A DNA stretch of 64,000 bases from SH-MAG3 sp036374995. GTDB taxonomy: Bacteria > Gemmatimonadota > Gemmatimonadetes > Longimicrobiales > RSA9. Positions 18,236 to 26,045 of the stretch are shown here, one piece after another. Where the stretch lies: the NCBI GenBank assembly GCA_036374995.1, contig DASUSS010000108.1:186001-250000 (forward strand), given 5' to 3'. The first letter of the stretch is position 1. The number at the start of each line of letters is the position of its first letter. The notes under the pieces are model-generated. The model ran no database searches, had not been told where the DNA came from, and was given only the letters and a program-made list of their open reading frames with translations. Position numbers and translations under genes: made by a program.

Positions 18236-18520
18236 TCACGGCTCCGCCGGCAGCTTCGACCGATCGCGGCCGGACAGCACACGTTCCGTGAACTCCTGCC
18301 GCTCCCGCAGCGCCTGCAGGTCGGCTTCCAGGGTGTCGACGCTTTCGGCGAGCCTGCGCAGCTCCGCGCGCAGCGCTCCGGGATCCGTCTTCTCCGACGC
18401 GATCTTCGACTCCAGCAGCTCACCCAGCCGGCGCGACAGCGGATACAGCAGGATGAACCCGCCGATCAGGATCGTGAGGACGAGCGTGAACCCCATTCCC
18501 AGGAGTGCGTTCGGATCCAT
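18236..18520 (-). CDS. Small membrane protein with coiled coil
   Basis: A 94-residue protein that starts MDPNALLGMGFTLVLTILIG. A strong GGAGGGG site precedes the ATG. Residues 8-27 form one membrane helix. Residues 30-85 form a long charged helix with heptad-like leucines (LRAELRRLAESVDTLEADLQ). A transmembrane segment followed by a coiled coil suggests a small envelope or cell-division accessory protein, but I recognise no named family. It sits between dnaE2 (77 bases upstream) and the DUF885 lipoprotein gene, 29 bases downstream, in the same direction. Confidence 0.75.
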   Translation of the reverse strand: MDPNALLGMGFTLVLTILIGGFILLYPLSRRLGELLESKIASEKTDPGALRAELRRLAESVDTLEADLQALRERQEFTERVLSGRDRSKLPAEP

Positions 18521-18597
18521 GTCCCCTCCGTGTTCGCGGTTCGACTGCGGTTCCGAATCTGCACCGGACAGGCCGATCCGCCAAGTCGGGCCGGCGG

Positions 18598-21500
18598 TCA
18601 ATGGAAGTCGCGCGACCTGAAGTTCACCTTTTCGGTCTGGCGCCGGCCGACGCGCAGCTCGCGGAAACGCCGGCCGACGACGTTCATGACCTGGTCCTCC
18701 CGCTCGAATCGACCCTCGACGGCGAGGAACGGCGCATGCTTCACGACCTCGCGATTCTCCTGATACAGCTGCCGCGGCACGATCACGTTCAGGTAGCCGA
18801 ACTCGTCCTCGAGCAGCACGAACACGGTGCCATTCGCGGTCGCGGGATGCTGGCGGGCAACGACCAGTCCCGCAACGACAATGCGCTCGCCGCGCGCGTG
18901 GTGCTCCAGATCCGCGCTCGACGCGACACCCAGCTCGTTCAGCCGCTCGCGCATGTGCTCCATGGGATGTCCGTCGACGCAGATCCCGGTCGCGAGGTAG
19001 TCCAGGAAGATGCGCTCCGCACCATCCAGCTCCCGCGGCTCGAACGACAGGATGTGAGCGGGAGCGAGCGGCAGGACATCGCCCGCCACCCGCAGTGCCT
19101 CCCATGCCGCCCGCCGCCGTCCCGGCTCGAACGCCTCCAACGCACCCGCCCGCGCCAGATGGATCGCGTCCGCTCTCGTGAGGTGCGCTCTTCGGACTAC
19201 ATCCGCGCTGCTCGTGAACGGGCCGTCCTCGTGCGCCTTCTGGAGCGCCTCGCGCGTCTTCTCGCCCAGGCCGCGGATGTGGCGCCAGCCGATTCTGAGG
19301 GGGGGAGCAGGGGCAGGGGGAACTTCAACTTCTTTCACCGCAGAGTCGCAGAGGACGCTGAGCACGGATTCATTTTTTTCAACTTCAACAGACACGGAAT
19401 CAGTTTTCTGTTGTTGTTCAAAAAACAAATCCGTTATCCTTTCTCTGCGTCCTCTGCGACTCTGCGGTGAATGAAGTTGTCCCCCTCCCCGTTCCCCTGA
19501 AATCTCTATCGTACAGTCCCACTCGCCGTGCAGCAGACAGGGCCCGAGTACTCGAACTCCGTGCCGGCGCGCGTCGTGCACGAGCGTGGCCGGCGGATAG
19601 AACCCCATCGGCCAGGCGTTCAGCATGCCGAGGAAGAACTCGGAGGGGTAGTTCGCCTTGAGGTACGCGGTCGCGTAGGCGATCAGCGCGAAGCTCCATG
19701 CGTGGCTCTCCGGGAAGCCGTAGTTCGCAAACGAATAGAGGTCCTGTACGACCTGGTCGGCGACGCTCTCGTCGACGCCGCGGGCAATGCATGCATTGCG
19801 CAGGCGCTTCAGCGCGGCGTGCAGCTTCGGCAGCTTTCTCCGGTGTCCCATTGCGCGGCGCAGCTCGTCGGCCTCGGCGGCGCTGAATCCGCCGAGCGCC
19901 ATGCTGATCGCCATCGCCTGCTCCTGGAAGATCGGCACGCCGTACGTGCGGCGCAGGATCGGCTCGAGGACGGGATCGGGGTAGTGCACCGCCTCGCGGC
20001 CGCGGCGACGCTCGGTGTAGGGATGGACGAAGCGCGCCTGGATCGGACCGGGCCGGATCAGCGCGACCTGAACGACGATGTCGTACAGCCGCTCCGGCTT
20101 CGTCTGGAGGATCGACTGGATCTGGGCGCGGCTCTCGATCTGGAACGTGCCGACCGTGTCGCCGCGCGCGATCATCCCGTACGTCTTCGCATCATCGACC
20201 GGCAGCCGGTACATCTCGAGCTTCTCGCCCGTGCGCCGCTCGATCGCGTCGAACGAGAGATGGACAGCGGACAGGCCGCCGAGCCCGAGAAAGTCGAACT
20301 TCGGCACACCGGCCTCGTCGAGGTCATCCTTGTCGAACTGGAGGATCGTGCGACCCATCGTCGTGTGCTCGATCGGCATCCACTCGCCGAGCAGCGCCGA
20401 CGACAGCACGAAACCACCCGGGTGCGTGGAGCGCAGGCGCGGCACATCGTCGAGCACGGCAAGCGCGGACAGCAGTGCGCGTCCCCTCGCGTCATCGAGA
20501 TCGAGACCGTGCTTCGCGGCGAGGCCGCCCTTCAGCTCGTCGACGGCGGCGGCCGGCTCGAGGTGGTGCACCCGCTTCGACAGCGCGAACGCGAGCTGCG
20601 CCGGATAGCCGAGCGCACGCATCATGTCCTGGATCGCGGTCGGCGCGTGGTACACCTGCGTCACGGCCGTGATCGCGGAGTGCGCCCGGCCGTAGCTGTC
20701 GTACATGTAGTCCAGCACTTCCTCGCGCCGGTGCATCTCGAAGTCGACATCGATGTCCGGCGCCTCCGTGCGGCCGTCCGTGCGCACCTCGGAGAGGAAC
20801 CGCTCGAACAGCAGGCCGTGTCGGATCGGGTCGACCGCCGTGATGCCGAGGCAGTACGCGACCGCGCTGTTCGCCGCACTGCCGCGGCCCTGGCACAGGA
20901 TGTCGCGGCTGCGGGCGAACCGGATCGCATCCCACATCACGATGAAGAAGCCGGCGAAGCCGAGCCGGCCGATCACGCCCAGCTCGTGCTCGATCTGAGC
21001 CCGCTGCCGCTCGTCGATCTCGCCCCACCGCTCCCGTGCGCCCTCGTAGACGAGATGACGGAGCCATGAATCATCGGTGTGTCCCTCGGGCACGGCGAAG
21101 TGCGGCATCGGCGGGCGCAGCCAGCGCAGATCGAACGACGCGCAGTCGAGCGCGATGTCGCGCGCCGCCGCGAGGCCGGCCTCCCTGCCCTGCCACAGCT
21201 TCGCCATCTCTCCGGGCGACTTCAGGCGCCACTCGCCGTTCGGCAGCAGCAGACCCCACGACGCCGCCGTGTGCACGCACACGTCCGCACGGTTCGCCGT
21301 CATGAGATCGTGCACCAGACGACCGGCGCTGTCGAGATAGCGCGGATCGTTCGACACGCACCACACCGTGCGCGTCCGCTCCGCCAGCTCGATCAGCGAC
21401 GCCGCGAGCGCAGCCTCGTGGCCGCCGACATGATGCAGCTGCACCTCGAGCGCGAGTCGGTCGCCGAATACGTCACGCCACCGCTCCAGCTGAAACAGCG

Positions 21501-22032
21501 CCTCGCTGCGACGCTCCGTGCGCAGCAGCGTCGCGATCTCACCCGTCGACGGCCCCGTCAGACACCAGACACCACCCGAGTGCGCGACCAGATCATCGAA
21601 CGTGAGCGTCGCACGGCCCCGCGGCGGCAGCGGCACCGCGTACTTGCGCTGGAGATCGACGCCGCGATCATTCTCGCGACGCCGACGGATCTCCGGAACG
21701 ACGGCGCCCGGTCCCGCGGCGTCACCCCAGCGGGCCACGTCCCCGATGCGCGACTTCGTCACCAGCGCCGCGATGTTGCGGTACCCCTCGGCCTCCCGCG
21801 CGAGCAGCGCCATCGGATGCCCATCCACCTGGAGCTCGACTCCGCCGATCGGACGGATGCCCGCGCGCTCCGCCGCCAGCGTGAACCGGATCACCCCGCC
21901 CACATCGGCCGTATCCGTCAGACCCAGCGCTGCATGGCCGAGACTCGCCGCCCGCTCTACCAGCGCCTCCGGCGTCATGGTCCCATCGCCGAACGAGAAC
22001 GCGGAGTGCGCGCGAAGTTCCGTGAATGACAA
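18598..22032 (-). CDS. dnaE2: Error-prone DNA polymerase III alpha subunit DnaE2
   Basis: A 1144-residue C-family polymerase of the damage-inducible type that works with ImuA and ImuB in translesion synthesis. Seen: an N-terminal PHP-like domain (ELRAHSAFSFGDG, in which the first histidine of the usual ELHAHS is Arg), the polymerase core with the catalytic pair in APDIDVDFE (about 425-430) and KFDFLGLGGL (about 580), helix-hairpin-helix WRHIRGLGEKTREAL, and the typical C-terminal RSRDFH. Residues about 846-911 come from an AT-rich inverted-repeat element inserted in frame, and are absent from the usual family plan. The upstream region holds period-11 TTCGG repeats that also precede imuA. Confidence 0.95.
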   Translation of the reverse strand: MSFTELRAHSAFSFGDGTMTPEALVERAASLGHAALGLTDTADVGGVIRFTLAAERAGIRPIGGVELQVDGHPMALLAREAEGYRNIAALVTKSRIGDVARWGDAAGPGAVVPEIRRRRENDRGVDLQRKYAVPLPPRGRATLTFDDLVAHSGGVWCLTGPSTGEIATLLRTERRSEALFQLERWRDVFGDRLALEVQLHHVGGHEAALAASLIELAERTRTVWCVSNDPRYLDSAGRLVHDLMTANRADVCVHTAASWGLLLPNGEWRLKSPGEMAKLWQGREAGLAAARDIALDCASFDLRWLRPPMPHFAVPEGHTDDSWLRHLVYEGARERWGEIDERQRAQIEHELGVIGRLGFAGFFIVMWDAIRFARSRDILCQGRGSAANSAVAYCLGITAVDPIRHGLLFERFLSEVRTDGRTEAPDIDVDFEMHRREEVLDYMYDSYGRAHSAITAVTQVYHAPTAIQDMMRALGYPAQLAFALSKRVHHLEPAAAVDELKGGLAAKHGLDLDDARGRALLSALAVLDDVPRLRSTHPGGFVLSSALLGEWMPIEHTTMGRTILQFDKDDLDEAGVPKFDFLGLGGLSAVHLSFDAIERRTGEKLEMYRLPVDDAKTYGMIARGDTVGTFQIESRAQIQSILQTKPERLYDIVVQVALIRPGPIQARFVHPYTERRRGREAVHYPDPVLEPILRRTYGVPIFQEQAMAISMALGGFSAAEADELRRAMGHRRKLPKLHAALKRLRNACIARGVDESVADQVVQDLYSFANYGFPESHAWSFALIAYATAYLKANYPSEFFLGMLNAWPMGFYPPATLVHDARRHGVRVLGPCLLHGEWDCTIEISGERGGGQLHSPQSRRGRRERITDLFFEQQQKTDSVSVEVEKNESVLSVLCDSAVKEVEVPPAPAPPLRIGWRHIRGLGEKTREALQKAHEDGPFTSSADVVRRAHLTRADAIHLARAGALEAFEPGRRRAAWEALRVAGDVLPLAPAHILSFEPRELDGAERIFLDYLATGICVDGHPMEHMRERLNELGVASSADLEHHARGERIVVAGLVVARQHPATANGTVFVLLEDEFGYLNVIVPRQLYQENREVVKHAPFLAVEGRFEREDQVMNVVGRRFRELRVGRRQTEKVNFRSRDFH
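19299..19497. mobile_element. AT-rich inverted-repeat element inserted inside dnaE2
   Basis: About 199 bases whose composition contrasts sharply with the flanks. The left part reads TTCACCGCAGAGTCGCAGAG and the right part CTCTGCGACTCTGCGGTGAA, and the arms extend further outward (GGGGGAACTTC against GAAGTTGTCCCCC) and inward (CGGATT-T-run). The whole looks like an inverted dimer of about 100 bases around a short centre. It is translated through without a stop on the minus strand, adding about 66 residues to DnaE2. Repeats containing CTCTGCG-CTCTGCGGTGAA-type motifs are widespread in unrelated bacteria. It has no protein gene of its own and so would be a non-autonomous element. Confidence 0.8.
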
Positions 22033-22103
22033 GAGAACCGTGGTGAAAGGACACAGGCTGGCGGACCTGCTCCGGCACTCGATGCACTTCGTGCCTCTGA
22101 GTC

Positions 22104-22146
22104 ACACCGAAGACCTCCCGAAGATGGGACCGAAGATTTCCCGAAG
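22104..22146 (-). promoter_or_regulatory. Four TTCGG direct repeats upstream of dnaE2
   Basis: On the minus strand TTCGG occurs four times at spacings of 11, 12 and 11 bases (CCGAA on the plus strand at 22107, 22118, 22130 and 22141). An 11-mer, ACACCGAAGAC (22104-22114), recurs upstream of imuA at 28095-28105. The array lies 72-114 bases before the dnaE2 start, within a 277-base divergent gap (22033-22309). Spacing of about one helical turn suggests cooperative binding on one face of the DNA. I infer a damage-response operator. Confidence 0.5.
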
Positions 22147-22309
22147 CAAGGGCGGGCGCCCCCGTGTGTACACCACGGGAGGCCCACCCCGGCGTTCGCC
22201 GTCACCGCGGAGCCGGCGCGCGCGGGTCGCCCTCGCTTGACCCTGCGGCGCGGCCCGTTGCATCATCTGCGGCCTGCCGAGGGGCTCACCGGGAACAGGG
22301 AGCGGGGCG

Positions 22310-23416
22310 GTGCTCGCAACACAGATCCGACAGAAGGAAGGCGTGTTCTACTTCGTCGCATTTCCTGCGGAGGAGGTCCTGGAGCGCGTCCGGTTCATCA
22401 GCCGGTTCTACGGCGAGGGGGAGCAGATCGCCCCGGACCCGGTTCCGGAAGGCGATGACGTGGCGCGCTTCGTGTCGCGGATCGAGCGCAGCGACAAGGC
22501 GTTCCAGCGGCAGGTCTCGCGGGCGAAGGTCCGCGCGATCAAGAACTTCTACGAGACGGCCGGGGCGCAGCCGCCGATCCCGGGGACGGTGCTGCTGTTC
22601 ACGCCGGAGCGGCTGCGCTTCTCGCCGCTGAGTGGGCTGGAGAGCGCGGGCGATCTCCAGATGCCGGAAGAGCAGTTCATCATCATCGACGGCCAGCACC
22701 GTCTGGCGGCGCTCGAGTTCTACCTGCGCGATCACCCCGACGATGCGCGCACGATCAACGTGCCGTGCGTCGTGTTCGACGGCCGCACCGAGGATTTTGC
22801 GGCGGAGATGTTCGTCATCATCAACTCGACGCCGACGCGGATCAACCGCAGCCATCTGGTCGATCTGTACGAGCGTGTGTCGTGGGCGACGCGGGACCGG
22901 AAGCTGGCCGCGCGGGTTGCCGACATGCTGTACTCGGAAGGCGACAGCCCGCTGCGGTACCGGATCAACCGTCTGGGCGGGCGCAGCCGGCAGGAGAAGT
23001 GGATCCTGCAGTCGGAGCTGTTCAACGAGCTGCACCGGTGGATCCGTGCCGATTATCCGGACGAGTCGGACGTACCGGCTCCGGCGGCCGGTGCACCCGC
23101 CTATTACGGGATCGTGCGTGACTTCCTGAAGGCGGTGCAGCGGGTCTGGAGCGAGGCGTGGGGTGATCCGCGCTACATGGTCACGCGTCCGGTCACGCTC
23201 AAGGCGCTGATTCGCGTCGCGGCGGACCTGTCGGAGGAGGATGATGTCGGACCGCAGGATCGCATTCGGGTCTGGGAGCAGCGGCTCGCTCCGTGGTCGG
23301 AGCGCGTGCGCGACTTCCGTGCGGAGGGCTTCTACGAGCGGTTTGCGGCAAGGGGTCAGGTGGAGCGGGTCGCGCGCATCCACCGCGAGCTGGGCCGCAT
23401 GATCGGACTCGGATGA
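22310..23416 (+). CDS. Orphan DGQHR-domain (DndB-like) protein
   Basis: A 368-residue protein with the signature IIIDGQHRLAALEF at about 124-137. A second conserved block is AEMFVIINSTPTRINRSHLVDLY. The DGQHR family includes DndB, the negative regulator of DNA phosphorothioation, and proteins of deazaguanine modification systems. The fold is related to ParB-like nucleases and ATPases. None of dndA, dndC, dndD or dndE, nor a restriction gene, is in the window, so this is an orphan. The start is GTG at 22310 with a G-rich binding site. It is divergent from dnaE2 and shares the region holding the TTCGG array, so joint regulation is possible. Confidence 0.88.
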   Translation: MLATQIRQKEGVFYFVAFPAEEVLERVRFISRFYGEGEQIAPDPVPEGDDVARFVSRIERSDKAFQRQVSRAKVRAIKNFYETAGAQPPIPGTVLLFTPERLRFSPLSGLESAGDLQMPEEQFIIIDGQHRLAALEFYLRDHPDDARTINVPCVVFDGRTEDFAAEMFVIINSTPTRINRSHLVDLYERVSWATRDRKLAARVADMLYSEGDSPLRYRINRLGGRSRQEKWILQSELFNELHRWIRADYPDESDVPAPAAGAPAYYGIVRDFLKAVQRVWSEAWGDPRYMVTRPVTLKALIRVAADLSEEDDVGPQDRIRVWEQRLAPWSERVRDFRAEGFYERFAARGQVERVARIHRELGRMIGLG

Positions 23417-23465
23417 CAGTGCGCGGGTCTTGGCCGGGACCGCACGGTATCGTTAAGCTGTCTTC

Positions 23466-23918
23466 ATGGAGTCATTGCGTCCGAGGCTGCGCGCGTGGCT
23501 GATCGCGGCCGGCGTGCTGCTCCTCCTCGTCGTCGGCTTCCGCGTCGTACGCTCGCTGCGACCGCCTGACCCTGCCGTCGTGCTGAGAGATTCGATCGCC
23601 GTGCTGCGCGCGAGTGCGGACTCGTGCCGCCGCGACGTGGACAGCGGCGCCGCCCGGATGCGCGCATACGGCAGAACGCTCGACTCGATGCGGGCGCGCG
23701 TGCGCGGGATGGAGACGCTCGATCCGCGCGGCGTGCCGGCCGACAGCTACGACATCTACATCGATGCGTTCGACGCGTACAACGACTCGGTCGGGCAGTG
23801 GCCTGCGCGCGAGGACTCCGTGCGCGCGCTCGACGCGCGCTGCCGTGAGGTCGCGCTGAAGCACAACGATCTCACCGACTCGCTCCGCGCCCTCCTGTTC
23901 AGCTCGCCGCAGGACTGA
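23466..23918 (+). CDS. Small single-pass membrane protein, unknown
   Basis: A 150-residue protein. One membrane helix, LIAAGVLLLLVVGFRVV, follows a basic N-terminus, so the rest should face the periplasm. The soluble part is charged, with two cysteines (DSCRRDV and RCREVALKH) that may form a disulfide, and is probably a helical bundle. I do not recognise a family. It is 49 bases downstream of the DGQHR gene, in the same direction. The ribosome binding site is weak. Confidence 0.65.
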   Translation: MESLRPRLRAWLIAAGVLLLLVVGFRVVRSLRPPDPAVVLRDSIAVLRASADSCRRDVDSGAARMRAYGRTLDSMRARVRGMETLDPRGVPADSYDIYIDAFDAYNDSVGQWPAREDSVRALDARCREVALKHNDLTDSLRALLFSSPQD

Positions 23919-23924
23919 TCCCGC

Positions 23925-24431
23925 TTACGCGGGCCGCGGCGCACGCGGAATGCTGAGCGTCTCCCACTGCGCACCCTTCCACTGCTTCGCCAGCAGAATG
24001 ATCTGTCCCACGTGCTGCGCCGTGTGGGCCAGGTTGCGATGGAGTGCCTTGAACGCGTTCGTCCGCTCACCGCGGATCACGAGCGTCCGCGCGAGGTCGT
24101 CCGGCCGCAGTGTGGCGAGTGTGCGATCGAGCGTGGACCAGCCGCGCTCCCACACGCCACGCACCGACGTCGCATCATCGGCGTCCGTGATGAACTCGGA
24201 ATCCCGATCGCGGTCCTGCTTCTCGCCGTCCGTGGTGAACGGCTCCGTCCAGCGCGAGTGCAGATTCCCGCCGACGTGCTTCATCAGCACGGCGATGCTG
24301 TTGCCATCCTCGCCCGCAACGCGGAACAGCTGCTCCTCGTCGAGCTGAGCCACCGCCCGCTCCGCGAGCGTGCGCTGGAGCCGATAGCTGTCGCGGATCT
24401 CCTCGATGTACGTGCTTCGCCAGTCATCCAT
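23925..24431 (-). CDS. DinB/DUF1572 family protein
   Basis: A 168-residue, four-helix DinB-like protein (DUF1572 type). These proteins often bind a divalent metal through three histidines and act in thiol-dependent or damage-associated reactions. The candidate ligands are His in LMKHVGGNLHSRW and the two in NLAHTAQHVGQIILL. The start is at 24431 because AGGAG lies seven bases upstream, which also leaves a 12-bp tandem repeat outside the gene. It converges with the small membrane protein gene seven bases away. Regulation is not visible. Confidence 0.85.
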   Translation of the reverse strand: MDDWRSTYIEEIRDSYRLQRTLAERAVAQLDEEQLFRVAGEDGNSIAVLMKHVGGNLHSRWTEPFTTDGEKQDRDRDSEFITDADDATSVRGVWERGWSTLDRTLATLRPDDLARTLVIRGERTNAFKALHRNLAHTAQHVGQIILLAKQWKGAQWETLSIPRAPRPA

Positions 24432-24447
24432 GCGCGGGCTCCTGTGC

Positions 24448-24492
24448 AGACCACCATGCGGACCGCCATGCGGACGACCGCCATGCGGACCG
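24448..24492. repeat. Short tandem repeat, about 12 bp
   Basis: Three to four imperfect copies of GACCGCCATGCG are arranged head to tail, one copy lengthened by GAC. They lie between the DinB gene start and a degenerate palindrome. The array might arise by slippage at a repeat border. Confidence 0.65.
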
Positions 24493-24560
24493 GGCACCAG
24501 AATTCCATTTCGGCCGATCCGGCCATGCCGGCGGCCGCGCGAGAACCGAATTTGGTTGCT
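24493..24560. repeat. Degenerate member of the interspersed palindrome family
   Basis: GGCACCAGAATTCCATTTCGG at about 24491-24511 resembles the left arms of copies B-D. A partly matching right half (CCGAATTTGGTT) is at 24546-24557. The pairing is weak, so this is probably a decayed copy. It is intergenic, between the DinB gene and the dehydrogenase gene. Confidence 0.5.
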
Positions 24561-24640
24561 TGCGCTGCGGATCGGCCAGAGGGATAATCGGCTGGGGCGC
24601 GGCAGACGCAGATTCGAGCGGTTTTCGCGGAGGGGTGGCC

Positions 24641-26035
24641 ATGTCGATGGTGAGCCGGAATCCGGCGACCGGCGAGGTGCTGGAGGAGCTGGAGACGCTG
24701 GACGAGGCCGGGCTCGAGCGGAAGCTGGCGCGCGCCTGGCGCGCGTTCCAGTCGCATCGACGCACGCCGTTCAGCGAGCGGGCCGAGCGGATGCGAGCGG
24801 CGGCGGACATTCTCGAGGCCGAAAAGGAACGGCTGGGACGGCTGATGACGCTCGAGATGGGGAAGCCGATCGTGGCAGCGGTCGCGGAGGCGGAGAAGTG
24901 CGCGTGGGTGTGCCGCTACTACGCCGACCAGGCCGAACGCTTCCTCGCGGACGAGCAGGTCGAAACGGGGACGGGGCGCGGCATGGTGAAATACCAGCCG
25001 CTCGGCCCCGTGCTGGCGGTCATGCCGTGGAACTTCCCGTTCTGGCAGGTTTTCCGGTTCGTGGCGCCAGGACTGATGGCGGGCAATGTCGGTCTTCTCA
25101 AGCACGCCTCGAACGTGCCGCAGTGCGCGCTGGCGATCGAGGATGTCCTGCGGCGTGCCGGTTTCGGCGAGGGTGTTTTCCAGACGCTGCTGGTCGGCTC
25201 CGGGGATGTGGACCGGATCATCCGTGACCCGCGCGTGAGGGCCGTGACGCTCACGGGCAGCGATCGTGCCGGCGCGGCCGTGGCGCAGACCGCGGGCGAA
25301 GTACTGAAGAAGACGGTTCTCGAGCTGGGTGGGAGCGATCCGTTCATCGTGATGCCGAGTGCGGATCTCGACGGTGCCGTGAAGACGGCGGTGAGTGCGC
25401 GCACGATCAACAACGGCCAGTCGTGCATCGCGGCAAAGCGTTTCATCGTCGAGCACTCCATCTACGACATCTTCGTCGAACGGTTCAGCGAGCGGATGCG
25501 TGGGCTGCGCATGGGAGATCCGCTGGATGAGCAGACGGAGATCGGGCCGCTCGCCACGGAGAGCATCCGGGGCGATCTGGCGAAACAGGTCGAGGAGAGC
25601 GTCGCGCGCGGTGCGCGCGTGCTGACGGGGGGAACGATCCCGCAGCGGCCGGGCTGGTTCTACGAGCCGACGGTACTGGTCGACATCCCGGTGGATTCGC
25701 CGGCGTACCGTGAAGAGCTGTTCGGCCCGGTGGCGGCGCTGTTCCGTGCGCGCGACATCGATGACGCGATCCGCATCGCGAACGATTCCGTGTTCGGCCT
25801 CGGCAGTGCCGCGTGGACGCGGGACGAGCGGGAGCAGGAGCGGTTCATCGAGGAGCTCGAGGCGGGTCTCGTCTTCATCAACGGCATGGTCGCATCCGAT
25901 CCGCGGCTGCCGTTCGGCGGCGTGAAGCGCTCCGGCTACGGCCGCGAGCTCGGCCGCATCGGCATCCTCGAGTTCGTCAACGTGAAGAGTGTGATGATGG
26001 GCACTTCGAGCGCACGTTCCACGGCCACGGAGTGA
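24641..26035 (+). CDS. NAD(P)-dependent succinate-semialdehyde dehydrogenase
   Basis: A 464-residue aldehyde dehydrogenase, the short GabD-like form without an N-terminal extension. It oxidises succinate semialdehyde (or a similar aldehyde) to the acid with NAD(P). The catalytic residues are visible: Cys262 in NNGQSCIAAKRF, Glu228 in LELGGSDPF and Asn131 in PWNFPFWQVF. Residues starting MSMVSRNPATGEVL are typical of this subfamily. The start at 24641 has GGAGGGG seven bases upstream. Its neighbours are DNA-repair genes, so the position gives no pathway. It converges with imuB, 10 bases apart. Confidence 0.93.
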   Translation: MSMVSRNPATGEVLEELETLDEAGLERKLARAWRAFQSHRRTPFSERAERMRAAADILEAEKERLGRLMTLEMGKPIVAAVAEAEKCAWVCRYYADQAERFLADEQVETGTGRGMVKYQPLGPVLAVMPWNFPFWQVFRFVAPGLMAGNVGLLKHASNVPQCALAIEDVLRRAGFGEGVFQTLLVGSGDVDRIIRDPRVRAVTLTGSDRAGAAVAQTAGEVLKKTVLELGGSDPFIVMPSADLDGAVKTAVSARTINNGQSCIAAKRFIVEHSIYDIFVERFSERMRGLRMGDPLDEQTEIGPLATESIRGDLAKQVEESVARGARVLTGGTIPQRPGWFYEPTVLVDIPVDSPAYREELFGPVAALFRARDIDDAIRIANDSVFGLGSAAWTRDEREQERFIEELEAGLVFINGMVASDPRLPFGGVKRSGYGRELGRIGILEFVNVKSVMMGTSSARSTATE

Positions 26036-26045
26036 CGGTGCAGGC

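Noticed and set aside
16734..18620. A 628-codon open frame on the plus strand opposite the DUF885 gene
   Set aside because: Composition is random-looking and the opposite frame has a clear signal peptide and zinc motif.
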